A stretch of DNA of 64,000 nt from Diplonema papillatum. Lineage: Eukaryota > Euglenozoa > Diplonemea > Diplonemida > Diplonemidae. The DNA lies in assembly GCA_030068145.1 (NCBI GenBank), contig JAPJBO010000048.1, positions 248,001-312,000 on the forward strand, given 5' to 3'. Numbering within the stretch: position 1 is the stretch's first letter; each line of letters opens with the position of its first letter. The translations under genes and the position numbers were made by a program. Below are positions 33,590 through 43,940 of the stretch, piece after piece. Below the pieces are notes generated by a model. The model worked only from the letters and a program-made list of their open reading frames with translations. It did no database searches and was not told the DNA's origin.

Positions 33590-33870
33590 GTGGTGCGTGA
33601 CTGGTGTGCAACAGCTGCCTGAGCTGCATGGTAGGCGACTGGTGCAGCAAATGTCTGTGTTGCACAGGGTACAACTTACCCAGTAACTCCTGAGTTGCAG
33701 AGGATGCGACCAGTGCAGCAACTGTGTGTTGCACAAGGTGTATCCGGCAAAGCAACTGTCTGAGTGCAGAGAATGTGACCGGTGCAGCAAATGGTTGGGT
33801 TGCATAGGGTGCTGCCGGCACAGCTACTGTCTGAGTTGCAGCGGATGCGACCAGAGCAGCAACTGTCGGT
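33590..33870. repeat. Degenerate ~60-bp tandem repeat
   Basis: Recurring GTGCAGCAA(C/A)TGT and GAGTTGCAG..GATGCGACC motifs at about 60- and 120-base spacing. It is too diverged to define a clean unit. Confidence 0.55.
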
Positions 33871-34132
33871 GTGGGCGGCGGTGGTGACTTTGCAATGAGG
33901 CCGGTTTGATAGTCTCTGCAACCTGGTAACGTGTTTGATTTTTGTCGACGTTTTTGAGGAGTTTTACAGCAAATGCAAGCCATTGAGGTGTTTCCGACGA
34001 ATTTTGAGTAGCGCAACGGCCTCAAAACATGTTTTTGTAGGGGTCCAGTACCATCATGGGTGCACTGGGTGTATCACCTTTGCCAGTTTAGTGCATTAGA
34101 ATGTCCAGGAAATAAATTTTTTTATTCCTAGG

Positions 34133-34472
34133 TTAAAATACCTCCCTCGAGTGGGTCACTCTGAGCCGTGGTTCCCCAACTCATTCCGCTATTTTAACGT
34201 ATGTTTAATTCGCCTTCCGACAAACAGGTCTCTTGCGGTTACGGCCCTTAGCTGGCCCGCTAAGCTATGGGACAGAGTGCCGACCGGCGAAGTCGCCCCG
34301 CGAGGCTACAGAGAGCCGTGGCCAGCGGCAGCCTGCACGACGGCAACAGCGACGATGGCGCTGGTGCACAACCGCGGCAGTTGATGCGACGCTCGAAGCT
34401 CTGGCGGGCTCGCGAGCTTGTGCTTGCTGGCCGTCGGCGTCTTTCACCTCGCATGTCCAGAGGGATTGTCCC
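34133..34472 (-). repeat. DIRS split repeat A1
   Basis: 340 bases matching A2 at 35959-36298, with one visible difference (GAGTGCCG here, GAGAGCCG there). It forms the 3' end of the element in coding orientation. Confidence 0.95.
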
Positions 34473-34517
34473 TTCGCCGAGTCAGCCCCCAAGCAGGCCA
34501 GGGGCCGCAACCAAAAC

Positions 34518-35948
34518 CTATGTCGCAGGTGGCGGAAAGGGAACCGTGGGTAAAAGCCCGCTCACTGCCTGGTTCCTTGCAGTGTACATGTGGGCTAGAG
34601 AGGTCGGGTTGTAGAAACGCACCGCCTCTACACAGTCCGGGTCCCTCAGGACCTTTTCTCCATAGTGCGTGACCATGTCCCCAGATGCCCAGTCACCCAT
34701 CTTCTGGACTTGTATGGGGTCCATGCCCGCCTTCAACAGGGTGCAGCAGCCCCCTATCCTGGCGCTGTGAGTCAGGAATGGCACCCTGGAGCGTGCAGGG
34801 GCATGGCCTCGATTGAGGGGCTGCAGGATTCCTCGAGTCCTCGAGTTCCCTAGGAGGGCATCTCTGAACGAGGCGTAGATGGGGAAAGGGCACAGGAGCC
34901 TCTTCCCCTGCGCCATGCGTTTCAGCAAGGTGAATACTTCGACAGGGCAGTACCGGATCGCTTGCGGAGCGCCATCGGGCGCTTCGGGCAGTAGCAACGG
35001 CGGAGCCAGCTCTATCTTCTCAAAAGTGAGGTGCCTGCTGCACGTGCCCTTCGACTTCGACATACCCCACTCCACCCTCACTTTGTCCTTGCTGACTTGG
35101 ACCATGTCAGTCAGAATCGACTGCATGCTCGAGGACCTCAGGAGGGTGAAGTGCTCGCCCAGCAACTGCAGGGCAGCGCCGTACTCGCCTACCGTCCGCA
35201 CGAAACCGAAGACCTTCCGAAACTGAGCGGCGCCTAGGGGCTCGCCGCTTTCTGGATCAGGAGACGCCTTCTTCAGCGCCCTGATCATCCTGCGGACGTC
35301 GCCAGCGGGATCGTCGAGTACCCAGCCGCCTGCGATGTTCTCGGCTACAATGGCATTGATGACATTGTGCGGAGCCCTGTATCCATCGCCTTCCATACTC
35401 GACAGGTATCCTCCAAAGATTTCCAACCTCCTCACCGTCGTAGGGTATGGCTGGACACCCTCGCCCTCACACCACTCCCTGTACGTGCCCGTGTTGGAAC
35501 GGTACACCCTCTTCGAGCTCGCCGCTGTATACAGGCCTCTCATGCGGGAGCGGGCGTCATCCGGAGCAACATCTTCGATAGCGCGCTTAAGCGCCTGCCG
35601 CCGTGACGTTGACCTTCCCCCCGTTGCTGATGCCGGCATGCATGGCACGGAGGGGGCCTGTTTCCGATCCCGCAACGAGTCCTGCAAGCGCTCGTACAGT
35701 TCCGGGCGAGCCAAAGGCGCTGGAAGTGCCCACAGCGGTAGCATCTCCAGGGCCTGAAGGGACATACCATCCGGAAGGCTCTGCAAACTCCTGCTCACCT
35801 CACTCCACTCATCCCCCGTGAACAAGCTCCTTAGGGAAGCACACTGATCCATCATCTTTTCAGGGGCAGGGCGGGCGGGAAGAAAAGATCGAGCTCCTGT
35901 TTGGTAATTTCGTTCCCTGCCGGGGCTTTGCACGAAATTAGCTGACAT
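34518..35948 (-). CDS. DIRS tyrosine recombinase (YR)
   Basis: A 476-residue protein from the ATG at 35948, expected to integrate circular DIRS cDNA by site-specific recombination. The catalytic set is visible: first Arg in FTLLRSSSM, the H-x-x-R box in THSARIGG, Trp in GDWAS at the second-histidine position, and the nucleophile Tyr in THYGEKV. The first ~24 residues (MSANFVQSPGRERNYQTG...) are encoded by repeat B1 and are identical to the start encoded by B2. Length and motif spacing fit DIRS recombinases. The stop lies just outside A1. Confidence 0.92.
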   Translation of the reverse strand: MSANFVQSPGRERNYQTGARSFLPARPAPEKMMDQCASLRSLFTGDEWSEVSRSLQSLPDGMSLQALEMLPLWALPAPLARPELYERLQDSLRDRKQAPSVPCMPASATGGRSTSRRQALKRAIEDVAPDDARSRMRGLYTAASSKRVYRSNTGTYREWCEGEGVQPYPTTVRRLEIFGGYLSSMEGDGYRAPHNVINAIVAENIAGGWVLDDPAGDVRRMIRALKKASPDPESGEPLGAAQFRKVFGFVRTVGEYGAALQLLGEHFTLLRSSSMQSILTDMVQVSKDKVRVEWGMSKSKGTCSRHLTFEKIELAPPLLLPEAPDGAPQAIRYCPVEVFTLLKRMAQGKRLLCPFPIYASFRDALLGNSRTRGILQPLNRGHAPARSRVPFLTHSARIGGCCTLLKAGMDPIQVQKMGDWASGDMVTHYGEKVLRDPDCVEAVRFYNPTSLAHMYTARNQAVSGLLPTVPFPPPAT

Positions 35949-35958
35949 TAAACTCTCA
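35877..35958 (-). repeat. DIRS split repeat B1
   Basis: 82 bases identical to B2. It supplies the ATG and first codons of the recombinase and directly abuts A2. Confidence 0.95.
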
Positions 35959-36298
35959 TTAAAATACCTCCCTCGAGTGGGTCACTCTGAGCCGTGGTTC
36001 CCCAACTCATTCCGCTATTTTAACGTATGTTTAATTCGCCTTCCGACAAACAGGTCTCTTGCGGTTACGGCCCTTAGCTGGCCCGCTAAGCTATGGGACA
36101 GAGAGCCGACCGGCGAAGTCGCCCCGCGAGGCTACAGAGAGCCGTGGCCAGCGGCAGCCTGCACGACGGCAACAGCGACGATGGCGCTGGTGCACAACCG
36201 CGGCAGTTGATGCGACGCTCGAAGCTCTGGCGGGCTCGCGAGCTTGTGCTTGCTGGCCGTCGGCGTCTTTCACCTCGCATGTCCAGAGGGATTGTCCC
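35959..36298 (-). repeat. DIRS split repeat A2
   Basis: 340 bases, second copy of A1. The B1-A2 junction is the internal complementary region expected to template circle formation in PAT-like elements. Confidence 0.95.
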
Positions 36299-36388
36299 AA
36301 TGGCCCTTATCCCAATGGACCTTGGCGCTGGAAAAACTAGGGGGGAACGGAAGTCAAGGGAGTTTGTAGTGTTTCGGTCTTTCCTTCC

Positions 36389-38368
36389 TTACGGCTCTGA
36401 GGACGCGGAAGCGCCACCGAGAACTTCCGCAATTGCCTCGTCGACAACCCGCTGCTCCACCCGCCGCCTCTCTGGCAAAAGGCCCCGGATGGGCAGCTCT
36501 GCCCAGGCGTGGCCGAGACGGCTGGGAAGGTCTGAGAGGTTGTCCTCCCCCGGTACCCTTTCGAACCATGCGCTGGCCCTCGATCTCGCTAGCCTCTCCC
36601 AGAAAGCGTGGACAGGGACCAGCAATTCCTTAGCCTTCGTCCGACCTTGAATAAGACTACCCAGCACAACGCTATTGTCGACCCACACTGAGACTGCAAA
36701 ATCGACCCGGTGGCCAAACCAGATCGCGAAAGCAACCGCGACGGCTACAAACTCAAAGTGATGGATTTTGAGAGTGGAACCCGAAGGGGGTACGGGGTGC
36801 GAGTAGTACTCTATTCTAGTAGGTACTCCGTCTACAATCGTGGCCAGAACCGCGCCCAGACCAAAAAGGCATGCATCGGTGAGCAGGACGTACCTGGTTC
36901 CTATGCCAGGCTGCGTTCTTCGGAGAGGCACCGTCCTTCCAAAGCACCGCTCTCCGGCGAACAAAGTCCTCACCCACCACGATAAGGAAGCCCGAAGATC
37001 CCTTCCTAGCTTAAAACCAGCAAACGTAGACGACGCATTGGCCCTCCTGAAGATCGCCTGAAGGGGAACACGGCCTACTCTCCCGAAGAGCGCCGACGTA
37101 GCGAAAGCAAGTTTCCCCGCCAGAGATGCTGCTTCACCTGGAGATAAGGAGTCGCGCCTCAGAACGCACTCAAGCATGTGTATCAGCCCCTTTCTTCTAG
37201 GATCCGAGAGCCTGACCTCGATTCCTCCCGATGTGATCGTGAAAATGAGACCGAGATGACGAAAACGGTTCCCCTGGGACGTCTTTTCTGCGTTGAAAGA
37301 TGTGAGCAGTATATCCTGGAGCAGTTCGAGGGTATCGGCCAGGGCTCTGCTATCTGCGGCAAGCGTCGGAGATGCAAAGTCATCGTAATACTGACATAGG
37401 GGCAGCCGCAGACCACGTCTCACCACCCTCGCCAGGACCTTGGCGAAGGCATTATAATGCACCACCGCAGCTGTCTCTCCGAAGGACAAACGTTCCATCC
37501 GAAAAGACTTTATCTCCCCGTCCTCTGGGCTCTCAGCGATAACACACCTGCAGACAATGTCGTTCCTAGCGCGAAGCTGGCGATACGCGTCCTTGTGGTC
37601 GAGCCCTATGGACTGGAAAGTGGCATCAGGATTACACTCCAGCGCCCCGACAGCTACTTGCCGGGCCACTTCCACGAACACGTCGGCCGTGTCCAGCTTC
37701 ACCGGGGTCGACATCTGCACAGCTTTGTTTACTAAGGCCATTCGCCCATCATCGCACGCCCGCTCCTTCACCCGGGAACCTTCCTCGTCAAACTTCGTCT
37801 GACGAATGACGAACCTTCGAAGGTACACAGCATTCGCTGGCGGACAAACTTCGACCATGAAGCCTGCGGCGAGCTCCTTTCGCACCGAGCGCCAGATCGC
37901 CACCTTGTCCGTGCTGCCGGTTGACCTGATAGCCCGCACTGACCGCGCGAGGACCTCCGGTTGACGTCGAATCAGCTCCTCCACGGAAATCTCAGGGGCG
38001 ACTCGAGGCGCCGGGGCGTACAGCCCCTCGTAACCCACCGAGCCTGACATCGGGCAACCCGTCCTCAGGTGATGCAGCAGGTCATCTACGCCCACAATGC
38101 CCAAATCGCAGAGCATCTCGCAAAGGAGCTCCACGTGACACGGCTTTCCGTCGTAGATAGGGAGCTCCGCAGCCCTCCTCCTCCAGTGAGCCAAGAACCG
38201 CAAGCGCATGCGCTGTGCTTCCGCAACTGGCGTGGTAGCCGCGTAGCTGATGGCCGCGGCCATCTCCTCGTCCAGCTGAGGCATCTCCTTTATCGCCGGC
38301 ATCGAGTCAAACGCTTCCTCAGCGAACTTGTGCCTCCTCAGCACATCTTGAATCTCGTCCTGTGACAT
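36389..38368 (-). CDS. DIRS reverse transcriptase-RNase H
   Basis: A 659-residue protein from the ATG at 38368. It should copy element RNA to DNA and remove the RNA strand. The RT part shows GLDHKDAYRQL (motif A), RLSFGETAAVVHYN (motif B position) and QYYDDFA (catalytic YxDD). RNase H follows with TDACLFGLGAVL, EFVAVAVAFAI, WVDNSVVL and GEDNLSDLPSR, supplying the four acidic residues. No methyltransferase domain of the DIRS1 type is evident, though the ~170 N-terminal residues before RT are unassigned. The frame is intact. It ends 90 bases before A2. Confidence 0.92.
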   Translation of the reverse strand: MSQDEIQDVLRRHKFAEEAFDSMPAIKEMPQLDEEMAAAISYAATTPVAEAQRMRLRFLAHWRRRAAELPIYDGKPCHVELLCEMLCDLGIVGVDDLLHHLRTGCPMSGSVGYEGLYAPAPRVAPEISVEELIRRQPEVLARSVRAIRSTGSTDKVAIWRSVRKELAAGFMVEVCPPANAVYLRRFVIRQTKFDEEGSRVKERACDDGRMALVNKAVQMSTPVKLDTADVFVEVARQVAVGALECNPDATFQSIGLDHKDAYRQLRARNDIVCRCVIAESPEDGEIKSFRMERLSFGETAAVVHYNAFAKVLARVVRRGLRLPLCQYYDDFASPTLAADSRALADTLELLQDILLTSFNAEKTSQGNRFRHLGLIFTITSGGIEVRLSDPRRKGLIHMLECVLRRDSLSPGEAASLAGKLAFATSALFGRVGRVPLQAIFRRANASSTFAGFKLGRDLRASLSWWVRTLFAGERCFGRTVPLRRTQPGIGTRYVLLTDACLFGLGAVLATIVDGVPTRIEYYSHPVPPSGSTLKIHHFEFVAVAVAFAIWFGHRVDFAVSVWVDNSVVLGSLIQGRTKAKELLVPVHAFWERLARSRASAWFERVPGEDNLSDLPSRLGHAWAELPIRGLLPERRRVEQRVVDEAIAEVLGGASASSEP

Positions 38369-38454
38369 CCGTCTAGACGATGGGGTAGCGTCAGCGACGC
38401 ATCCCCGTAGGGAAGAAGACAGCGCAGAGCACTGTCTGGGATCGTGCCGATGAG

Positions 38455-38492
38455 ACGGCTGATGATGATGATAATGATGATAATGATGATAG
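38455..38492. repeat. (ATG/ATA)n microsatellite
   Basis: A GATGATGATAATGATGATAA tract just after the Gag-like stop region, between the Gag-like and RT frames of the DIRS element. Confidence 0.85.
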
Positions 38493-38575
38493 TGCTGAAG
38501 AGAAGGTAGAACTTCGGCTGCCAGCCGATTGACGGGGAAGGGAACAGAGAGGGTCGCTTCCGAGACATCCGGAAG

Positions 38576-39760
38576 TCAAATACCTGGCTTAGACCTCTTT
38601 GCCGGAGGCTCGTCGTCAGGCTGAGAGCGGTTCCGTCCACGGCCAACTGCGCGCGTCGGGACCCTTGGCTGACGCTCATGAAGTGCCCGGGCCTGACGAG
38701 AGACTGGCAACCTGACCTCCCGCTGGATCGGAGGAGGGGCCTGAGGAGGAAGAATCTGAAGTTGGTGTTCTCGCCGTTCTCTCACACCTAGTGTGCCTGC
38801 ATTCATGTTGAGGCTCAGGACAGTAGCGGTATCTAGGCAGAGCAGGCGTTCGGAGGCTGCAGTGAGGATGATGGTCCCCGGAACCGCCCTCCTCTCGCTC
38901 GCAAAGCGTCTCCTGGCTTGCTCGTCGTACTCGCGAGCCAAGGAGCACCCGAATCTGGCCGCGAGATCGCACACCAACGCCGGGTAGCCGAAGACAACAG
39001 GGAGGGGGTTCCTCCCGAACGCCCCTGTTAGGCCGGCGATGACCAGGTACCGTTGAAGGGCGCAAACAGTCTGCACGAAGGGGCGATGGCTGGCCGTAAT
39101 CCACCCCGCCGTGACTGGTGTGTACGGCTCCTTGTGGATGTCCACGTATGGCAGTGCGACATCCGGCTCCCTCTCTACCTTCCTCTGAAACGCGTTCAGC
39201 TCGGTGTGGCTGGGAGTGAGCTCCCTGGGGAGATGCATAAGACCATGGATGGCGATCTGCTCGGCTACATCCAGGACGGTCAGCGGCTGGTCCTTTGAGC
39301 GGGCTGCCCTCTGGTCGTCGCGCCTGGCGTCGCTGTCCTTTTCCCGCTGCTCGTTGCAACGGAACCACTTCTTGGCAACCGAGCGGAACTTGGGCGGAAG
39401 GTCAGACGGCAAACTGTCGATGCCATCCACTGAGGAGCACTCCAAGAGGGAGCGATATGCAAGTCCATCGAGGGTCGTTGCGGCTACCACGAAGCCCGCG
39501 GGATCCTCCTGATAGAGGCCTGCCGCCCATGACTCGAAGATGACCGCGTGAAGCACGCGATGCCTCCTGGTCACCGTTGCGCGGCTTGCCCCCTTCCATT
39601 CCTCATTGGCCGCCTCCCGTATCTTCCTATACTGCACATCCGCGACCATCTGCAGCCACCCTTCGAGCACCGACAGCTCTTCAAAGACGTTGCTGGCTGA
39701 CTCAATTGGAACGCTTCGTAGCGCCGCGACTCTACCATCCCAGAACTGGCCAAGCGACAT
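38576..39760 (-). CDS. DIRS Gag-like protein
   Basis: A 394-residue protein from the ATG at 39760, first in the coding order of the element. No zinc knuckle is visible. The body is helical and mixed in charge (SLGQFWDGRVAAL, VADVQYRKIREAANEEW). The C-terminus is Pro/Arg rich and ends in a basic tail (DEPPAKRSKPGI) suited to nucleic-acid binding or nuclear import. The Gag role is inferred from position and tail only. Confidence 0.6.
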   Translation of the reverse strand: MSLGQFWDGRVAALRSVPIESASNVFEELSVLEGWLQMVADVQYRKIREAANEEWKGASRATVTRRHRVLHAVIFESWAAGLYQEDPAGFVVAATTLDGLAYRSLLECSSVDGIDSLPSDLPPKFRSVAKKWFRCNEQREKDSDARRDDQRAARSKDQPLTVLDVAEQIAIHGLMHLPRELTPSHTELNAFQRKVEREPDVALPYVDIHKEPYTPVTAGWITASHRPFVQTVCALQRYLVIAGLTGAFGRNPLPVVFGYPALVCDLAARFGCSLAREYDEQARRRFASERRAVPGTIILTAASERLLCLDTATVLSLNMNAGTLGVRERREHQLQILPPQAPPPIQREVRLPVSRQARALHERQPRVPTRAVGRGRNRSQPDDEPPAKRSKPGI

Positions 39761-40026
39761 GTCGGATTACCTGCCTCCTTTGTTCCTAACAGCAAGCAGA
39801 TCACCGAGAGCACGGTTGCCGAATACCAAAGAGAAACAACCTCCTCCAGCTGAGACAGCAAGTAGATCACCGTGAGAACGGTAGCACGCGAATACCAGAG
39901 CGAAACAACCGTTTCAAGCCGAAACAAAGAAGAGTCACAATACCTGGGCTACCATACCCAAAAAAAACCGTCCCGGCTAAGATCGTGGATCTCTTCGGGT
40001 GGCTGGCCACTCAACCGGGAAGATCC

Positions 40027-40915
40027 TCTCGGACCTCTTCAGGAGCAGGCTGGTTGGCCGCTTTCGCCTGGGTAGACCTGGTTGGGCCTCTTCAGGGGCA
40101 GGCTGGTTGGCCGCTCTCGCCTGGGTAGATCTGGTTGGACCTCTTCAGGGGCAGGCTGGTTGGCCGCTCTCGCCTGGGTAGATCTGGTTGGACCTCTTCA
40201 GGGGCAGACCCGGTGGTCGCTCTCGCCTGGGTAGATCCGGTTGGACCTCTTCAGGGGCAGGCCCGGTGGCCGCTCTCGCCTGGGTAGATCTGGTTGGATC
40301 TCTTCAGGGGCAGGCTGGTTGGCCGCTCTCGCCTGGGTAGATCTGGTTGGACCTCTTCAGGGGCAGACCCGGTGGTCGCTCTCGCCTGGGTAGATCCGGT
40401 TGGACCTCTTCAGGGGCAGGCCCGGTGGCCGCTCTCGCCTGGGTAGATCTGGTTGGATCTCTTCAGGGGCAGGCTGGTTGGCCGCTCTCGCCTGGGAAGA
40501 TCTGGTTGGACCTCTTCAGGGGCAGGCTGGTTGGCCGCTCTCGCCTGGGTAGATCTGATTGGACCTCTTCAGGGGCAGGCTGGTTGGCCGCTCTCGCCTG
40601 GGAAGATCTGGTTGGACCTCTTCAGGGGCAGGCTGGTTGGCCGCTCTCGCCTGGGTAGATCTGGTTGGACCTCTTCAGGGGCAGGCTGGTTGGCCGCTCT
40701 CGCCTGGGTAGATCTGGTTGGACCTCTTCAGGGGCAGGCTGGTTGGCCGCTCTCGCCTGGGTAGATCTGGTTGGACCTCTTCAGGGGCAGGCTTGTTGGC
40801 CGCTCTTGCCTGGGTAGATCTGGTTGGACCTCTTCAGGGGCAGGCTGGTTGGCCGCTCTCGCCTGGGTAGATCTGGTTGGACCTCTTCAGGAGCAGGCCC
40901 GGTGGCCACTTTCAA
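40027..40915 (-). repeat. 53-bp tandem repeat in the DIRS 5' region, ~16 copies
   Basis: Unit landmarks are GACCTCTTCAGGGGCAGGC and CGCTCTCGCCTGGGTAGAT. Units differ mainly in GGCTGGTTGG versus GCCCGGTGG, and variant blocks recur, showing higher-order duplication. It lies between B2 and the Gag-like ATG. Since 53 is not a multiple of three, it is not a coding repeat. Confidence 0.95.
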
Positions 40916-41005
40916 CCTGGCAAGGGGGGAGGGATTGCCCAGGGGGCTGCCCCCCCTGAAGAATATCAGTTCCGGAAAGCGACAGGGCCCGCAATACATC
41001 CAACA

Positions 41006-41087
41006 GGGAAGAAAAGATCGAGCTCCTGTTTGGTAATTTCGTTCCCTGCCGGGGCTTTGCACGAAATTAGCTGACATTAAACTCTCA
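41006..41087 (-). repeat. DIRS split repeat B2
   Basis: 82 bases identical to B1, forming the 5' end of the element in coding orientation. It carries the same ATG and codons as the recombinase start. Here they run on into the leader and 53-bp repeats for about 98 codons. Confidence 0.95.
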
Positions 41088-41325
41088 AATAAAAAAATTT
41101 ATAGTCCTGGCAGGAAATAAAGGCTTTTTTATAGAACGGATTTTTGCTTGCGAGGCCAGTATGAAAAGTGCCGTCCAGAAATAAAAAAAAAAAAATTCTG
41201 ACCGCCCACCGTGGTGACCACCTTAGAGCGTGACAGGTAGCGTCTCCCCCCTCCACAGTGAAAATAGCCTGGGGGGGGGGTCAGCCGGCTGATGGATGGA
41301 TGGATGGTTCTTAACAAGATGCCTG
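41088..41325. repeat. Flank with inverted counterparts at 33.0-33.4 kb
   Basis: CCGTCCAGAAATAAAA at 41169 is the complement of TTTTATTTCTGGACGG at 33389. The C/G run plus CAGCC and TTCTTAACAAG here mirror CTTGTTAAGGATCAGCC and the C-run at 33018-33080. The two flanks could be ends of an older element into which the DIRS element inserted. Confidence 0.5.
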
Positions 41326-42649
41326 GACCCTGTATACCACCAGTGTGTGTATGTGCATGTATAGCACACCCCGTATACACCACCACACCACGTAGGTACT
41401 GCATACCGGTATGATGGGTGTATAGTGTAGTGTAAAAACGTACTCCACAGCGAGTGCATATACACAACCTCAGACCACCAGATCGGGACTGGGACCCAAT
41501 ATGGGCGCATATGGGACCCTGTATACCACCAGTGTGTGTATGTGCATGTATAGCACACCCCGTATACACCACCACACCACGTAGGTACTGCATACCGGTA
41601 TGATGGGTGTATAGTGTAGTGTAAAAACGTACTCCACAGCGAGTGCATATACACAACCTCAGACCACCAGATCGGGACTGGGACCCAATATGGGCACATA
41701 TGGGACCCTGTATACCACCAGTGTGTGTATGTGCATGTATAGCACACCCCGTATACACCACCACACCACGTAGGTACTGCATACCGGTATGATGGGTGTA
41801 TAGTGTAGTGTAAAAACGTACTCCACAGCGAGTGCATATACACAACCTCAGACCACCAGATCGGGACTGGGACCCAATATGGGCACATATGGGACCCTGT
41901 ATACCACCAGTGTGTGTATGTGCATGTATAGCACACCCCGTATACACCACCACACCACGTAGGTACTGCATACCGGTATGATGGGTGTATAGTGTAGTGT
42001 AAAAACGTACTCCACAGCGAGTGCATATACACAACCTCAGACCACCAGATCGGGACTGGGACCCAATATGGGCGCATATGGGACCCTGTATACCACCAGT
42101 GTGTGTATGTGCATGTATAGCACACCCCGTATACACCACCACACCACGTAGGTACTGCATACCGGTATGATGGGTGTATAGTGTAGTGTAAAAACGTACT
42201 CCACAGCGAGTGCATATACACAACCTCAGACCACCAGATCGGGACTGGGACCCAATATGGGCACATATGGGACCCTGTATACCACCAGTGTGTGTATGTG
42301 CATGTATAGCACACCCCGTATACACCACCACACCACGTAGGTACTGCATACCGGTATGATGGGTGTATAGTGTAGTGTAAAAACGTACTCCACAGCGAGT
42401 GCATATACACAACCTCAGACCACCAGATCGGGACTGGGACCCAATATGGGCGCATATGGGACCCTGTATACCACCAGTGTGTGTATGTGCATGTATAGCA
42501 CACCCCGTATACACCACCACACCACGTAGGTACTGCATACCGGTATGATGGGTGTATAGTGTAGTGTAAAAACGTACTCCACAGCGAGTGCATATACACA
42601 ACCTCAGACCACCAGATCGGGACTGGGACCCAATATGGGCGCATATGGG
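41326..42649 (+). repeat. 189-bp satellite, 7 copies
   Basis: Units start at 41326, 41515, 41704, 41893, 42082, 42271 and 42460 and are almost identical; the main variant is GGGCGCATATGG versus GGGCACATATGG. Because 189 is 3 x 63, reading frames stay open across all copies. They have no coding character. Confidence 0.97.
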
Positions 42650-43910
42650 ACCCATATATACTGCACGGTATTGCATCGGTGTATGCACGGTGGTATACAC
42701 ACCACATACTATACCTGCTTCCCCCCGAGTTAAGGCAGTCACTCAGCATTCCGTTGCGCTTGTGACATCAAGGCGGGTTCTTACTTCTCCCTTTCTTCAA
42801 GGCCCCAGTTCATGGGATCGGCGGTGTTCGGCTTCTGGGCGCGGGGTCCCTCGTTACTCGCAAGTGCATGCTGATCCACGTGGTTCATGCACTCAAAGAA
42901 CTCAATGCTGGGTGCCGTGTGAAAGCCGCAAAGAAAACGACAACAGCAACGTCATCATCGCCAACACTGGGGAATATCATCCCCTCCAAAACAACCCAAC
43001 CTTGCGCATCGACCTGCGGGCCCCGAACACCTCCGCAGAAGACCCCGAAGCAAGCATCCCCGACAGGGAAGACGCGAAATGCGAAGCGAACGAGGAAGCC
43101 CGCCCTATCAAAGCGAGCAGACTTGACACGAGACCCAGGGATCCCCAGCCTGACTCCTTCCCCCCCATTCCGCCCCAGCAACAGCCAAAACGGCCCAAAA
43201 AGGTCCGCCCGGCGAAAGCGAGCGGATACTAAACTTTACCCGGAAATGGTCGGTTTGACCTCATCCTCATCATCGTTGACTCACGACGTCTTAAAGTAAC
43301 ACTAGCCCGTGAACAGCGCTCGCTTGCCTTGATGACACTTGCACTAATTAAAGAACTCAATGCTTGGTGCCGTATGCTGTGGGCGCCGCCCGCTGCACAC
43401 GGGGATTCGTTTGCGACAATAAAACCCCGGAGGGAAAAAGACTGTGCACATTTCATCCCTCTCGTAGTAGGAGTAGTTTGAACTTGTTTATGCAGCAACA
43501 ATCTGTGACGATAGACTGCACCGTAGTAGTATGCGTCGTCTGCCGAAGCAGCCGGAGACAGCAGGCGCAGGGGGCAGGTCTTGCTTTACTTTTCTCTTCT
43601 TCATGGAGACCCGCCCCCCGGCAATCCCGACTGTCCAATCACGGTCGCGAAAGGTTCGTGCCTATAGTGATGGGGTGGGTTACCAGGCCCCCACGAAGCC
43701 TTGTACACAACACGGCTACAACACGAGGATGCAGCCGTGCTTAGGTGTGCACTCAGCCATCACAGGCCATTGGCTGCTAAGCAGCACTTCGCTCCGCGTC
43801 GCGTCAAGTACATGATGCTGGCGGTTGGGGGATCGGCGACCGCAACTTAATTAAGGTGCAGTCAACAGTGTCGCTGCGGGAAGGCCCCCCCGTGACACCA
43901 ATGTATCCCC
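42650..43910. other. eIF5B intron 1, proximal part
   Basis: No gene recognised. A Lys/Pro/Thr-rich frame at 42868-43299 lacks any domain. The stretch 43490-43690 (AGCAACAATCTGTGACGATA, GTCTGCCGAAGCAGCCGGAG) is a dispersed repeat. Its second copy at 59740-60150 carries about 230 additional bases. Confidence 0.55.
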
Positions 43911-43940
43911 TCAAAAGAAGTAAAGGAAGAGGAAGTAAAC

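Larger units (their letters stand above)
34133..41087 (-). mobile_element. DIRS/PAT-like tyrosine-recombinase retrotransposon, complete
   Basis: A 6955-bp element with split direct repeats: A1 34133-34472, B1 35877-35958, A2 35959-36298 and B2 41006-41087. B1 and A2 abut, giving the A1-YR-B1A2-RT-B2 layout of PAT-like elements. Coding order on the minus strand is B2, 53-bp repeats, Gag-like, RT-RNase H, A2/B1, tyrosine recombinase, A1. All three frames are intact, and the repeat pairs differ by about one base in 420. The insertion is therefore recent. It lies in eIF5B intron 1, sense to the gene, between inverted AT-rich flanks (AATAAATTTTTTTATT and its complement). Confidence 0.92.
32315..43940 (-). 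other. eIF5B intron 1 (11.6 kb)
   Basis: Donor GAG|GTTTAC at 43940 and acceptor CGCTCAG at 32315, both canonical on the minus strand. The intron interrupts the GTPase domain between motifs G2 and G3. It contains a complete DIRS-type retrotransposon in the same transcriptional orientation as the host gene, satellite arrays and foldback sequences. Confidence 0.9.

Noticed and set aside
41129-42749. Two frames of over 500 codons on the minus strand
   Set aside because: They only reflect a 189-bp satellite whose unit is divisible by three. The protein is a perfect 63-residue repeat in two frames at once.
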